This document shows, piece after piece, positions 7,291-13,831 of a stretch of 21,909 nt of DNA (within the stretch, counting starts at the first letter, position 1; every line of letters starts with the position of its first letter). The position numbers were made by a program, and so were the translations under genes. Where the stretch lies: positions 1,116 to 23,024 of the forward strand of contig DIYM01000110.1 of assembly GCA_002429045.1 (NCBI GenBank), in the 5' to 3' direction. The notes beneath the pieces were generated by a model. That model was not told the origin of the DNA. It made no database searches and saw nothing but the letters and a program-made list of their open reading frames with translations. This stretch comes from Phycisphaerales bacterium UBA6054. GTDB taxonomy: Bacteria > Planctomycetota > Phycisphaerae > Phycisphaerales > UBA1924.

Positions 7291-7734
7291 ATGGACAACC
7301 CCGCCCCGATCGCCGACACCATCCGACAGATCCGGCGCGCCATCGACGACCCCTACGAGTCGATCCGCATGACGCTGGATCAGAACCCCATCGACACGCT
7401 CGGCGACCCCCGAGCCGAAGGGACCGCGGCCTGGCACCTCGTCCACGCATCCGAGGTGTTCCGCACGCACGCCCGGCATCTCACCCAAGGCCACACCGAC
7501 GCATGGCAAGAGATGCCGGGCGACGTCCCCGGCTCGATCCGCTCCCTCCAAGACGATGCCGATAGGCTCGCCGCCTGGGCCTCCGATCACCTCGATCCGG
7601 GATCGACCATCGACTACGGGCACCCCCGCTCCGCGTCCGAGATGCTGGGCGTCATGCTCCGCCACATCGTCTGGCACGCCGCCGCCGCCCATTACTGGTG
7701 CAAGTGGAAACGCCCCATCGATCCGGCCGAGTGA
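7291..7734 (+). CDS. DinB/YfiT-like metal-dependent protein
   Basis: A 147-residue, mostly helical protein resembling the DinB/YfiT superfamily, four-helix bundles that bind a divalent metal through three histidines and often act as thiol transferases or hydrolases. The expected pattern is visible: AAWHLVHASEV with H49 and H52 in the second helix, and MLRHIVWHAAAAHYW with H125, H129 and H134 near the C-terminus. The exact substrate class cannot be read. No ribosome site precedes ATG 7291; the -10 TAGGCT six bases upstream implies a leaderless mRNA. The gene runs convergently into the next minus-strand gene, leaving only four bases between the two stop codons. Confidence 0.75.
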   Translation: MDNPAPIADTIRQIRRAIDDPYESIRMTLDQNPIDTLGDPRAEGTAAWHLVHASEVFRTHARHLTQGHTDAWQEMPGDVPGSIRSLQDDADRLAAWASDHLDPGSTIDYGHPRSASEMLGVMLRHIVWHAAAAHYWCKWKRPIDPAE

Positions 7735-7738
7735 AGCC

Positions 7739-8398
7739 TCAATCGCCCCCCAGGACCGCCCCGATCGCCTCGCGCCACCCCACCGCCTCGACCCGCGCCT
7801 CGACCTCGCCCTCGATCTCCTCGAACGTCGCCACTTCGGGCGCTTCCGCCAGGGAGATCACCGCGTCGTCGGGCACCCGCTCGAGCCCCAGCGCCCCGTC
7901 CCCCGACACCCGGACGACCCATCGCCCCTCGCCCAGCGTCCGGTAGACCGCCTGCCCCACCGAGGCACCCGGGCCCTCCCAATCGATGTCCGCCAGCCTC
8001 GGATCGATCACCGTCGCCTCGTCCGGGCGCGTCGCCGAATCGAAGACCCGCCGTATCCACACCCGCCCGTCCACCAGCGCGAAGTCGACATAGACCTCCC
8101 TCGACGGGTCCGCCAGCGTCGGGACCTCGGCCACCGTCCCGTGCGCCGACCGGACCAGCGCCGTCACCGACCCGTCCGCGACGACCAACTCGGTCACCGC
8201 CGTCCGACGCACCGCGTTGTTGTACTCTTCCCGCAGCGACTCGAACTCGCCGGCCATGCTCTCCAGCCGCTCGCGGTACACCCGCTCGGCCGCGTCCGAC
8301 CTGGCCAGCCGCAGCCCGACCACCCCGAGCACGATCACCGCGCCCAGCGCCGCCGAACCGGTCAGAATCCCAGACACCGCCGCGAGTTTGCCAGCCAT
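7739..8398 (-). CDS. Membrane-anchored protein of unknown function
   Basis: 219 residues from ATG 8398. One N-terminal transmembrane helix (about residues 5-30, containing GAVIVLGVVGL) is followed by a short coiled-coil-like stretch (about 37-55, ERLESMAGEFESLREEY) and a soluble domain rich in Val, Asp and Glu, probably beta-rich (YVDFALVDGRVWIRRVFDS). No enzyme motif is seen. It resembles the small membrane-anchored bitopic proteins common in planctomycetes, but I cannot name a family. An upstream in-frame GTG at 8443 would add 15 polar residues; ATG 8398 is preferred because the anchor begins right after it and GATACC lies six bases before it as a weak -10. It sits 108 bases downstream of the beta-ketoacyl synthase gene and may be co-transcribed. 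Confidence 0.7.
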   Translation of the reverse strand: MAGKLAAVSGILTGSAALGAVIVLGVVGLRLARSDAAERVYRERLESMAGEFESLREEYNNAVRRTAVTELVVADGSVTALVRSAHGTVAEVPTLADPSREVYVDFALVDGRVWIRRVFDSATRPDEATVIDPRLADIDWEGPGASVGQAVYRTLGEGRWVVRVSGDGALGLERVPDDAVISLAEAPEVATFEEIEGEVEARVEAVGWREAIGAVLGGD

Positions 8399-8506
8399 GC
8401 ACCGGGTATCGACCGATCCCGCCCGTGTCCTCGAACCTCTCACGCTCGACCCGACGCCGCCGCACCGCTGTTCATCGTCATCACGATCGTGCCGGGCTGA
8501 CGACGC

Positions 8507-9829
8507 TCAGCCCTCGAACCGCCGGACACACACCGAGTCGTTCTGGCCCCCGAACCCGAAGCTGTTCGACACGCAGACCGATACCCCGCCCGCGTCGTTG
8601 AGATCGCGCGCCTCATTCGGGACGTGGTCGAGCCCGCAGACGGGGTCGACCTCGCTGAGGTTCGCCGTCGGCGGGATGACGCCCGTCTCGATCGCCTTGA
8701 CGCACGCGATCAACTCGACCGCGCCCGCCGCCTGGATCAGGTGCCCCAGCATCGACTTGATGCTGGTGAACGGCACGCGATCGGCCAGCCCCCCGAACAC
8801 CGTGCGCACCGCCGCGGACTCGATCTTGTCGTTCTCCTGGGTCCCCGTGCCGTGCGCGTTCACCCAATGCACCAGCGGCCTGCCCGACGCGTCCACCCCG
8901 CGCGGATCGATACCCGCCTGCTCCAATGCCCCGAGCATCGCCCCGGCGCCGCCCTTCCCGTCCGGGTGGATGTCCGTGATCCGATAGGCGTCCGCGGTCG
9001 ATCCGAACCCAGCCAGTTCCGCCAGCACCGCGGCCCCCCGTCGCCGCGCGTGGTCCAGATCCTCGAGGATCACGATCCCCGCGCCCTCGCCCATCACGAA
9101 CCCGTCCCGAGACACGTCGAACGGACGCGACGCGTGCATCGGGTCGTCCCGACGCGTGCTCATCGCGGTCAGCCGCATGAACCCGGTCATCCCCAGCGGG
9201 TGGATCATCGAGTGTGAGCCGCCCGCGATCATCACGTCCGCGTCCCCGCGCCGGATGATCTCGGTGGCCTCGCCCACCGCCTGCGTGCTCGCGGCGCACG
9301 CCGTCATGCAGTTCAGGTTCGGGCCCCGCGCGTCGAACTCGACCGCGAGGTGCGTCGACGTGAGCTGGGGCTCCTGCTCCAACTCGCTCGCCGCATCGAA
9401 CCGGGACACCGCGCGGGCGAACGCCTCCAGATCGAAAGCGTTGTCCGCGAACGGCTCGGCGTGCGCCCGGATGTACGACGAGTAATCGACCTCACCCTCC
9501 CCGGCACCGAGATACACGCCGACCCGCTCGGAACCCGGGCGCGAACCGTCCAGACCGGCCATCCGCCACGCGTCATCGCACGCCGACAACGCGAACCGCG
9601 TGCTCCGCGACGACCGCTCGTGCCGCCCGGCGCGATCCCCGATCCGATCCCGCAGGTCGAACCCCGACACCTGCGACGCGAAACCGGTCGACCACGTGGA
9701 AGCGTCGTACCGCTCCAGAGGGCCCATCGAACACTCACCCTTGACCAAACGAGACCAGACCGGATCGACGTCACAGCCCAGCGGAGTGACCCAGCCCACA
9801 CCCGTGATGACCACGCGTCCCGAAGACAT
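8507..9829 (-). CDS. FabF-like beta-ketoacyl-[ACP] synthase, intact catalytic triad
   Basis: A 440-residue thiolase-fold condensing enzyme that extends an acyl chain with malonyl-ACP. The nucleophile is C178 (in CMTACAAST), the first histidine H326 (VNAHGTGT), the lysine K358 and second histidine H363 (SIKSMLGH). The glycine-rich loop FGFGG is at 424-428. All key FabF/KAS II residues are present, and length is normal (about 410-440). It starts two bases after the stop of the GxxExxY gene (GAGGGCTGAGG just before the ATG serves as ribosome site), so the two are co-transcribed. A housekeeping FabF role cannot be separated from a dedicated secondary-lipid or polyketide role: no acyl carrier protein, FabD or FabG gene is nearby. 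Confidence 0.93.
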   Translation of the reverse strand: MSSGRVVITGVGWVTPLGCDVDPVWSRLVKGECSMGPLERYDASTWSTGFASQVSGFDLRDRIGDRAGRHERSSRSTRFALSACDDAWRMAGLDGSRPGSERVGVYLGAGEGEVDYSSYIRAHAEPFADNAFDLEAFARAVSRFDAASELEQEPQLTSTHLAVEFDARGPNLNCMTACAASTQAVGEATEIIRRGDADVMIAGGSHSMIHPLGMTGFMRLTAMSTRRDDPMHASRPFDVSRDGFVMGEGAGIVILEDLDHARRRGAAVLAELAGFGSTADAYRITDIHPDGKGGAGAMLGALEQAGIDPRGVDASGRPLVHWVNAHGTGTQENDKIESAAVRTVFGGLADRVPFTSIKSMLGHLIQAAGAVELIACVKAIETGVIPPTANLSEVDPVCGLDHVPNEARDLNDAGGVSVCVSNSFGFGGQNDSVCVRRFEG

Positions 9830-9831
9830 CC

Positions 9832-10341
9832 TCAGCCCTCGTCGTCCTCTTCGTACTCGTCGTCGTGCCCGTCCCGGCTTGCGTTGAGCTTGTCCGGGTT
9901 CAGCACGCGGACCAGGCCGTCCTTGAGCCGACGCTCCCCGAAGTTGATGATCAGGCCGAGTTCCAAGTCAGCCGCACGCAACTGCGCCCGCAGTTCCGCC
10001 CGCTCCTGGACGCCGATCTCCTTGTGCTCGGCCATCAGCTTCACGAGGAACGTCTCGCCCGCGAACATATCGACCGCGACCTCGCCGACCACCTCGTCGT
10101 CGAACTCGACCTCGAACACCTCGTCGAAATGGGGCTCCACGCCCTCGTCCTTGCAAGCGATCCCCAGAGCGTTCTTGTAGACCTTCATGGGAAAACCCGG
10201 ACCGAGCGCCTTGTGCACCTCGATCGCCGCCCCGATCACCTTGCGCGACACCTCGGTCACCGCGGGATCGAGGTCCGACAACGGCGTCGCACGCCGGCCC
10301 CTCTCACCCCGCCCGTCATGCCGCCCGTTCCGATCATGCAT
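9832..10341 (-). CDS. GxxExxY-family protein with degenerate nuclease-type motifs
   Basis: 169 residues. The core VTEVSRKVIGAAIEVHKALGPGF, the following VY(K)NALGIACKDEGVE and the ending LGLIINFGERRLKDGLVRV match the GxxExxY family (small PD-(D/E)xK-like proteins of unknown function, frequent in planctomycetes and cyanobacteria). The name-giving motif here is GFPMKVY, with M52 where Glu is expected. D91 aligns with the conserved Asp, but the usual E-L-K is KLM (K101, M103). Read strictly, the catalytic Glu and Lys are gone, so activity is unlikely. The N-terminal 20 residues are basic and low-complexity, and the C-terminus ends in an acidic DDEYEEDDEG tail. ATG 10341 has GAGGG nine bases upstream and the gene leads the synthase gene by two bases, so the two are expressed together. 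Confidence 0.85.
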   Translation of the reverse strand: MHDRNGRHDGRGERGRRATPLSDLDPAVTEVSRKVIGAAIEVHKALGPGFPMKVYKNALGIACKDEGVEPHFDEVFEVEFDDEVVGEVAVDMFAGETFLVKLMAEHKEIGVQERAELRAQLRAADLELGLIINFGERRLKDGLVRVLNPDKLNASRDGHDDEYEEDDEG

Positions 10342-10364
10342 CCGTTGACCCTCGTAGAAGCCCT

Positions 10365-10424
10365 AGAAAAAGCGGGTGAGCGCCCGCGCCGGGTCCCCGC
10401 GGATCACGCCGACGGACACCCGCT
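10365..10424 (-). terminator. Putative intrinsic terminator downstream of the second synthase gene
   Basis: On the minus strand AGCGGGTG (10424-10417) pairs with CACCCGCT (10378-10371) and is followed at once by TTTTTC. The 38-base loop is itself GC-rich and can fold further. It starts 37 bases after the stop of the gene ending at 10462 and lies just before the GxxExxY gene, so it should separate the two transcription units. Confidence 0.55.
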
Positions 10425-10461
10425 CGAACAACCTTAGCACGCCCGCCCGGCGCACATCCTC

Positions 10462-11796
10462 TCACGACGCCCGGCTCAGCACCAACGCGGCCGCCTGCCC
10501 CCCGTACGAACCCGAGCACACCAGCACGTGACCCAACGCCGCGTCCCTCGCACCGCACGCGCCAGCGACCGACGCACCCCCCGTGTTGAGACGCGCCGGG
10601 AGGCGCTGCTCACGGATCGCCATCGAAGCCACCGCCGACGTCACACCGCCGTGACCCGCCAGCATGTTCCCCGCGAAAGGCGTCAGCGTGATCGTCTCGA
10701 ACCCATCCCGACCGAGCGCCGTCCGGATCGAACCCAACTCCCGCCGATCCAGCACCGGCATCCCCGCCGCCATCGGGGCGACCGCGTCGATCTCGCCCGC
10801 ACCGATCCCGGCGTCATCGAGCGCCGCGCGGATCGCGCGGGTCAGCCCCACGTCCTCATCGGCATCGCCCAGACCATCCAACCCGGGCGTGATCGGCCGC
10901 GTGTCCATGCCGCACCCGAACCCGGACACACGCGCATACACCCGCGCGCCACGCGCCGCGGCAGACCCAGACTCCTCGAGAATCAGCATCCCCCCGCCTT
11001 CACCGATCACACCCACCGACGACCCGTCGTACGGTCGGACCACGCACGCCGGGTCCGCCCCCGCGGGGACCTCGCCCGCACGCCCAGCCAGCCGCATACG
11101 CACCAACCCCATCGGGTTCAGCCTGGACTCGGCGCCGCCCGTGAAGCAGATATCCGCGTCGCCCCGCTCGATCACCCGCAGGCTCTCGCCGATCGATTGC
11201 AGCGCCCCCGCCTCCGCACCCATGATCGTGTTCGACGGCCCCTCGCAACCGTGGATGATCGTCACGTGACACGCCAGCATGTTCGGCAGATACTTGAGCA
11301 ACCACAAAGGCGGGAGGTTGTCCATCGCCCCCCCCGAACCCTCGCCCTCCGTCCCCCACTCACGCGTGTCAAGCAAACCCGCTTCGGTCATCGAGACCGA
11401 CACGGCACGCCCGAGTTCCACCGGGTCGGCAGAGATCTGACCGGCACCGATCTGGCACCCCGTCCGCACCCCGTCGATCGCGTGCCCCTGCGCCCCCCCG
11501 TCCGACCCGCGCGTCGTGAGACCCGCGTCCTCGACCGCCAGCCTGGCGGCGGCGACCGCCAACTCGATGTCACGCGCCATCACCTTCGTCGCCTTGCGGT
11601 ACCCCTTGGGGACCAAATCGCGGATCTTCAGCCCCGCCACCTCGCCGCCCAACGCCATACCCAACGCCGACGCATCGAACGACCCGATCGGACCGAGCCC
11701 CGATCGCCCCGCGCACACCGCCGACCACACCGCGTCCGCGCCGGCACCGGCCGCGCAGATCGGCCCTATCCCGGTAATCACCACCGCTCGATCCAT
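10462..11796 (-). CDS. Beta-ketoacyl synthase-like protein lacking the first catalytic histidine
   Basis: 444 residues with a full-length KAS fold: N-terminal VVITGIGPICAAG, the nucleophile region IHGCEGPSNT with C184, the fold-typical GDADICFTGGAES, and GHGGVTSAV with H382. Where active KAS II has HGTGT, this protein has MAAGM: M342 replaces the first histidine. The lysine of the second histidine motif also appears replaced (N377 or F374, depending on alignment), and the GFGG loop reads SGSYGG. It thus keeps Cys and one His but lost the second His, unlike classic chain-length factors, which lose the Cys. It may be a decarboxylation-deficient partner, an acyl-transferring KAS III-like enzyme, or a non-catalytic subunit of the intact synthase. 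ATG 11796 follows TAGACT by six bases, so the mRNA should be leaderless. Confidence 0.88.
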   Translation of the reverse strand: MDRAVVITGIGPICAAGAGADAVWSAVCAGRSGLGPIGSFDASALGMALGGEVAGLKIRDLVPKGYRKATKVMARDIELAVAAARLAVEDAGLTTRGSDGGAQGHAIDGVRTGCQIGAGQISADPVELGRAVSVSMTEAGLLDTREWGTEGEGSGGAMDNLPPLWLLKYLPNMLACHVTIIHGCEGPSNTIMGAEAGALQSIGESLRVIERGDADICFTGGAESRLNPMGLVRMRLAGRAGEVPAGADPACVVRPYDGSSVGVIGEGGGMLILEESGSAAARGARVYARVSGFGCGMDTRPITPGLDGLGDADEDVGLTRAIRAALDDAGIGAGEIDAVAPMAAGMPVLDRRELGSIRTALGRDGFETITLTPFAGNMLAGHGGVTSAVASMAIREQRLPARLNTGGASVAGACGARDAALGHVLVCSGSYGGQAAALVLSRAS

Positions 11797-11802
11797 CAGG
11801 CC

Positions 11803-11808
11803 AGTCTA
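11803..11808 (-). promoter_or_regulatory. -10 element placing the KAS-like gene as leaderless
   Basis: Minus-strand TAGACT ends six bases before the ATG at 11796; no ribosome site lies between. The -35 region is GC-only and not recognisable. Confidence 0.6.
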
Positions 11809-11926
11809 TGCGCCGACAGAGCCCACCCCCGCCTTATCCAGCCAACACACCGACCACGCCGATGTACCCGATGTGCAGACCGCCGCCAGCACCCATCCCG
11901 CGCCAACACAGGAGCGTTCGGAACGC

Positions 11927-12406
11927 GTGCACCGCCCGGGCCCGATCCACGCGATCGCGCGCTGGGGCGCCTTCCTCGCCGGGGTCACCCTCTTCATCGC
12001 CGTCGCCCTCGTGCCCCCCTCCGCCGACCTCGAGCGGATCCGCAACACTCGCGACCAGACCCTTGCCCTCGAACTGCACGCCCTGAGCCGCCTCGCCAAC
12101 TACCAGGCCATGTCCGCCGCCCTCGACGCGCAGGACCCAGAGACCCTCCGGCTGGTGCTCGCCTCCGAACTCCAACTCGTCCCCGAGGGGGCCACCGCCC
12201 TCGTCACGCCCGGTCGACCCGAAGACCCCCGCCTCTTCGAACTCCTCGAACCAGCCGGCTCGCCCCACCTGGCCACACGCGCCCCAGCGACCCCCTCCGC
12301 GCTGACCCGACTCGCGACCGACCGGGCCGGACGCCTCGCGTTGCTGATCCTCGCCGCCGCAGCGGTCCTGTGGGGATGCCTGCCGCCCGCCAGAACCGCC
12401 CGCTAA
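11927..12406 (+). CDS. Membrane protein with two helices upstream of rnpA
   Basis: 159 residues from GTG 11927: a short N-terminus, a first transmembrane helix (about 12-30, GAFLAGVTLFIAVALV), a soluble loop of about 100 residues with helical Ala/Leu/Glu-rich sequence, and a second helix near the end (about 135-152, LALLILAAAAVLWGCL). The fold with a helix at each end and an external domain between resembles small sensor-like or anchor proteins; no family is recognised. GTG 11927 has CAGGAG about 12 bases upstream, a longer spacing than ideal, with a small palindrome (GCGTTC-G-GAACGC, 11914-11926) between. In-frame GTG 11873 is an alternative start. The stop lies 11 bases before rnpA. Confidence 0.6.
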   Translation: MHRPGPIHAIARWGAFLAGVTLFIAVALVPPSADLERIRNTRDQTLALELHALSRLANYQAMSAALDAQDPETLRLVLASELQLVPEGATALVTPGRPEDPRLFELLEPAGSPHLATRAPATPSALTRLATDRAGRLALLILAAAAVLWGCLPPARTAR

Positions 12407-12409
12407 CAT
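12404..12409 (+). promoter_or_regulatory. -10 element of rnpA
   Basis: TAACAT overlaps the stop codon of the preceding gene and ends eight bases before ATG 12418. A transcript from it would have zero to two leader bases. No clear -35. Confidence 0.5.
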
Positions 12410-12417
12410 CACGCAAG

Positions 12418-12822
12418 ATGCATCGCCCCAAACACTTCCGCGCTCGCCATCGCATCGCCCACGCGCGCGACTACCGAGCGGTGTTCGCGAACCGGGTCGC
12501 CAAATCACGCGGCCCGCTGACGGTCTTTCTCCGCACCACCGAGCACCCCGAGCACCGGCTCGGCCTCTCGATCGGACGCCGCGTCGGGAACGCCGCCACC
12601 CGGGTGAGGCTCAAGAGATACATCCGAGAGGCATTTAGACAAGACCGATCGGTCTATCCGCTCTTCCGACCGACCGCCGCCTACGACATCGTGGTGTCCG
12701 CCCGAGCCCATAAACTATTGCATTTGAACGAGTACCGAGATCTGCTCCGCGATGCCATCGCGGCCGCCCATCGCGAAACGGAACGACGGGCAGCCAAGAA
12801 CGATCGGTCCAGCGTGCCATGA
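12418..12822 (+). CDS. rnpA: Ribonuclease P protein component
   Basis: 134-residue basic protein subunit of RNase P, which binds the catalytic RNA and the 5' leader of pre-tRNA. The family signature region is clear: RLGLSIGRRVGNAATRVRLKRYIREAFR (about residues 43-70), followed by YDIVVSARA, typical of RnpA. The RNR motif normally found here reads RVR, so the middle Asn is replaced. Length is usual. The gene has several codons rare for this GC level (AGA, TTA, CTA, TTT). The stop overlaps the yidD start by ATGA, a common pairing. rpmH, often directly upstream in bacteria, is not present. The start is ATG 12418, with -10 TAACAT only eight bases away. Confidence 0.93.
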   Translation: MHRPKHFRARHRIAHARDYRAVFANRVAKSRGPLTVFLRTTEHPEHRLGLSIGRRVGNAATRVRLKRYIREAFRQDRSVYPLFRPTAAYDIVVSARAHKLLHLNEYRDLLRDAIAAAHRETERRAAKNDRSSVP

Positions 12823-13187
12823 GCCCGCTCCCGACAGACCCCGAATGCCCCCCGTCGCCGCTCGGCATGGCCGCCCGGGTGTGCAACATGCCGTTCATCG
12901 TGATCATCCGGGTGTACCGCGTCACGCTGTCGCCGATCGTCGGCCGCCAATGCCGGTACCACCCGACCTGCTCGGCGTACGGGCTGGAAGCGTTCCGATT
13001 GCACGGCCCGATCCGTGGGTTAGCACTAACTTGTCGGCGTATCCTCCGGTGCCATCCTTTCACCAAAGGGGGCTACGACCCCGTGCCGATCCCGGACACG
13101 GCCAGTAAGTTAGTGCCACCGGGCCACACCGCGATGAAGCCGACCGACACCCCAACGACGCCGGACCGAGGCAAGAGCCACCCATGA
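12819..13187 (+). CDS. yidD: Membrane protein insertion efficiency factor YidD
   Basis: 122 residues; the YidD core is complete: IRVYRVTLSPIVG, then RQCRYHPTCSAYGLEAFRLHG (three conserved cysteines over the core, with CSAYGLEA) and RRILRCHPFTKGGYDPVP. YidD proteins are small, amphipathic, inner-membrane-associated and help YidC insert substrates. Beyond the core, about 35 residues of Pro/Thr/Lys-rich tail are unusual, since many YidD end soon after GGYDPVP. The ATG overlaps the rnpA stop (ATGA), and its own stop overlaps the TetR start (ATGA). It contains an inverted repeat with rare TTA codons (13023-13116). Confidence 0.93.
   Translation: MSPLPTDPECPPSPLGMAARVCNMPFIVIIRVYRVTLSPIVGRQCRYHPTCSAYGLEAFRLHGPIRGLALTCRRILRCHPFTKGGYDPVPIPDTASKLVPPGHTAMKPTDTPTTPDRGKSHP
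13023..13116. repeat. Inverted repeat inside yidD
   Basis: GCACTAACTT (13023-13032) and its exact complement AAGTTAGTGC (13107-13116) are separated by 74 bases within the yidD reading frame. Both arms are AT-rich islands in GC-rich sequence and bring in rare Leu codons TTA (twice) and CTA. The arms could pair in the mRNA; no function is known. Confidence 0.5.
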
Positions 13188-13822
13188 GCCGACTCCCCGC
13201 GGCCCAACGCCGCGAACAACTCCTCGACGTTGCCCAGACCCTCTTCGCCCAGCAGGGCTACGCCGGCGCGACCACCTCGCAGATCGCACGCACCGCGGGC
13301 GTGACCGAACCGATCATCTACCGCCATTTCAAGTCCAAACGCGACCTGTTCGTCGCGCTCATCGAGCGCACCGGCAAGCGGACGCTCGAACTCTGGCGAC
13401 GCGATCTGTCCGACGAGGACGACCCCGCCGAGCGCCTGGCACGCATCCTCGCCGACAACCCGATGGTGTCGGTCGAGGGGCGCGCGGGGTACAAGGTGCT
13501 GCTTCAAGCCATCCCGGAAGTCGACGACCCGATGATCGCAGCCGCCGTTTCCGAACACATGGGCATGCTCCACCAGTTCATCACCGACGAGATCACCCAC
13601 GCCCAGGAAGCGCACAAGGTCACTTCCCGGTTCTCGGCCGAGGTTATGGCTTGGACGCTCATCCACCTCGGCATGGGCTACGGGGTGCTCGACGCGATGT
13701 ACGTCTCGGGGCACGGCCGCGACGAGAAGGGCACGCACGTCCGCGAGGTCATCGCCCGCGTGCTCGTCGGACCCAACGTGTCCGTCGAGAAGCCGGGCGA
13801 GAAGCCGGACGCCAACGCGTAG
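13184..13822 (+). CDS. TetR/AcrR-family transcriptional regulator
   Basis: 212 residues. The N-terminal helix-turn-helix of TetR type is plain: AAQRREQLLDVAQTLFAQQGYAGATT, then SQIARTAGVTEPIIYRHFKSKRDLF (about residues 33-57). The C-terminal part is helical and should bind a ligand and dimerise; its ligand is unknown. ATG 13184 overlaps the yidD stop by ATGA, so it is read from the rnpA-yidD transcript, unusual company for a TetR protein. Possible targets include itself and the following cysteine desulfurase gene, ten bases downstream; this is inference, as I see no clear palindromic operator in the short gaps. Confidence 0.92.
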   Translation: MSRLPAAQRREQLLDVAQTLFAQQGYAGATTSQIARTAGVTEPIIYRHFKSKRDLFVALIERTGKRTLELWRRDLSDEDDPAERLARILADNPMVSVEGRAGYKVLLQAIPEVDDPMIAAAVSEHMGMLHQFITDEITHAQEAHKVTSRFSAEVMAWTLIHLGMGYGVLDAMYVSGHGRDEKGTHVREVIARVLVGPNVSVEKPGEKPDANA

Positions 13823-13831
13823 CCGCCCCCG

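Noticed and set aside
6844..7692. N-terminal extension of the glycyl-tRNA synthetase reading frame up to 7692
   Set aside because: The extension is Gly/Arg-rich, crosses the Fur-controlled promoter and two plus-strand genes, and the ATG at 6843 has a ribosome site and the conserved protein start.
11914..11926. Palindrome GCGTTC-G-GAACGC before GTG 11927 as a regulator site
   Set aside because: Six-base arms are too short to mean much at this GC content, and no promoter is seen at a suitable distance.
10528..12417. Upstream extension of the rnpA frame (to 10528)
   Set aside because: The added sequence is an Arg/Pro/His-rich shadow of the KAS-like gene; RnpA proteins are about 115-135 residues and start near ATG 12418.
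13823..13831. TetR operator between tetR and the cysteine desulfurase gene
   Set aside because: The gap is only nine bases and has no palindrome; TetR control of the desulfurase remains a guess from position.
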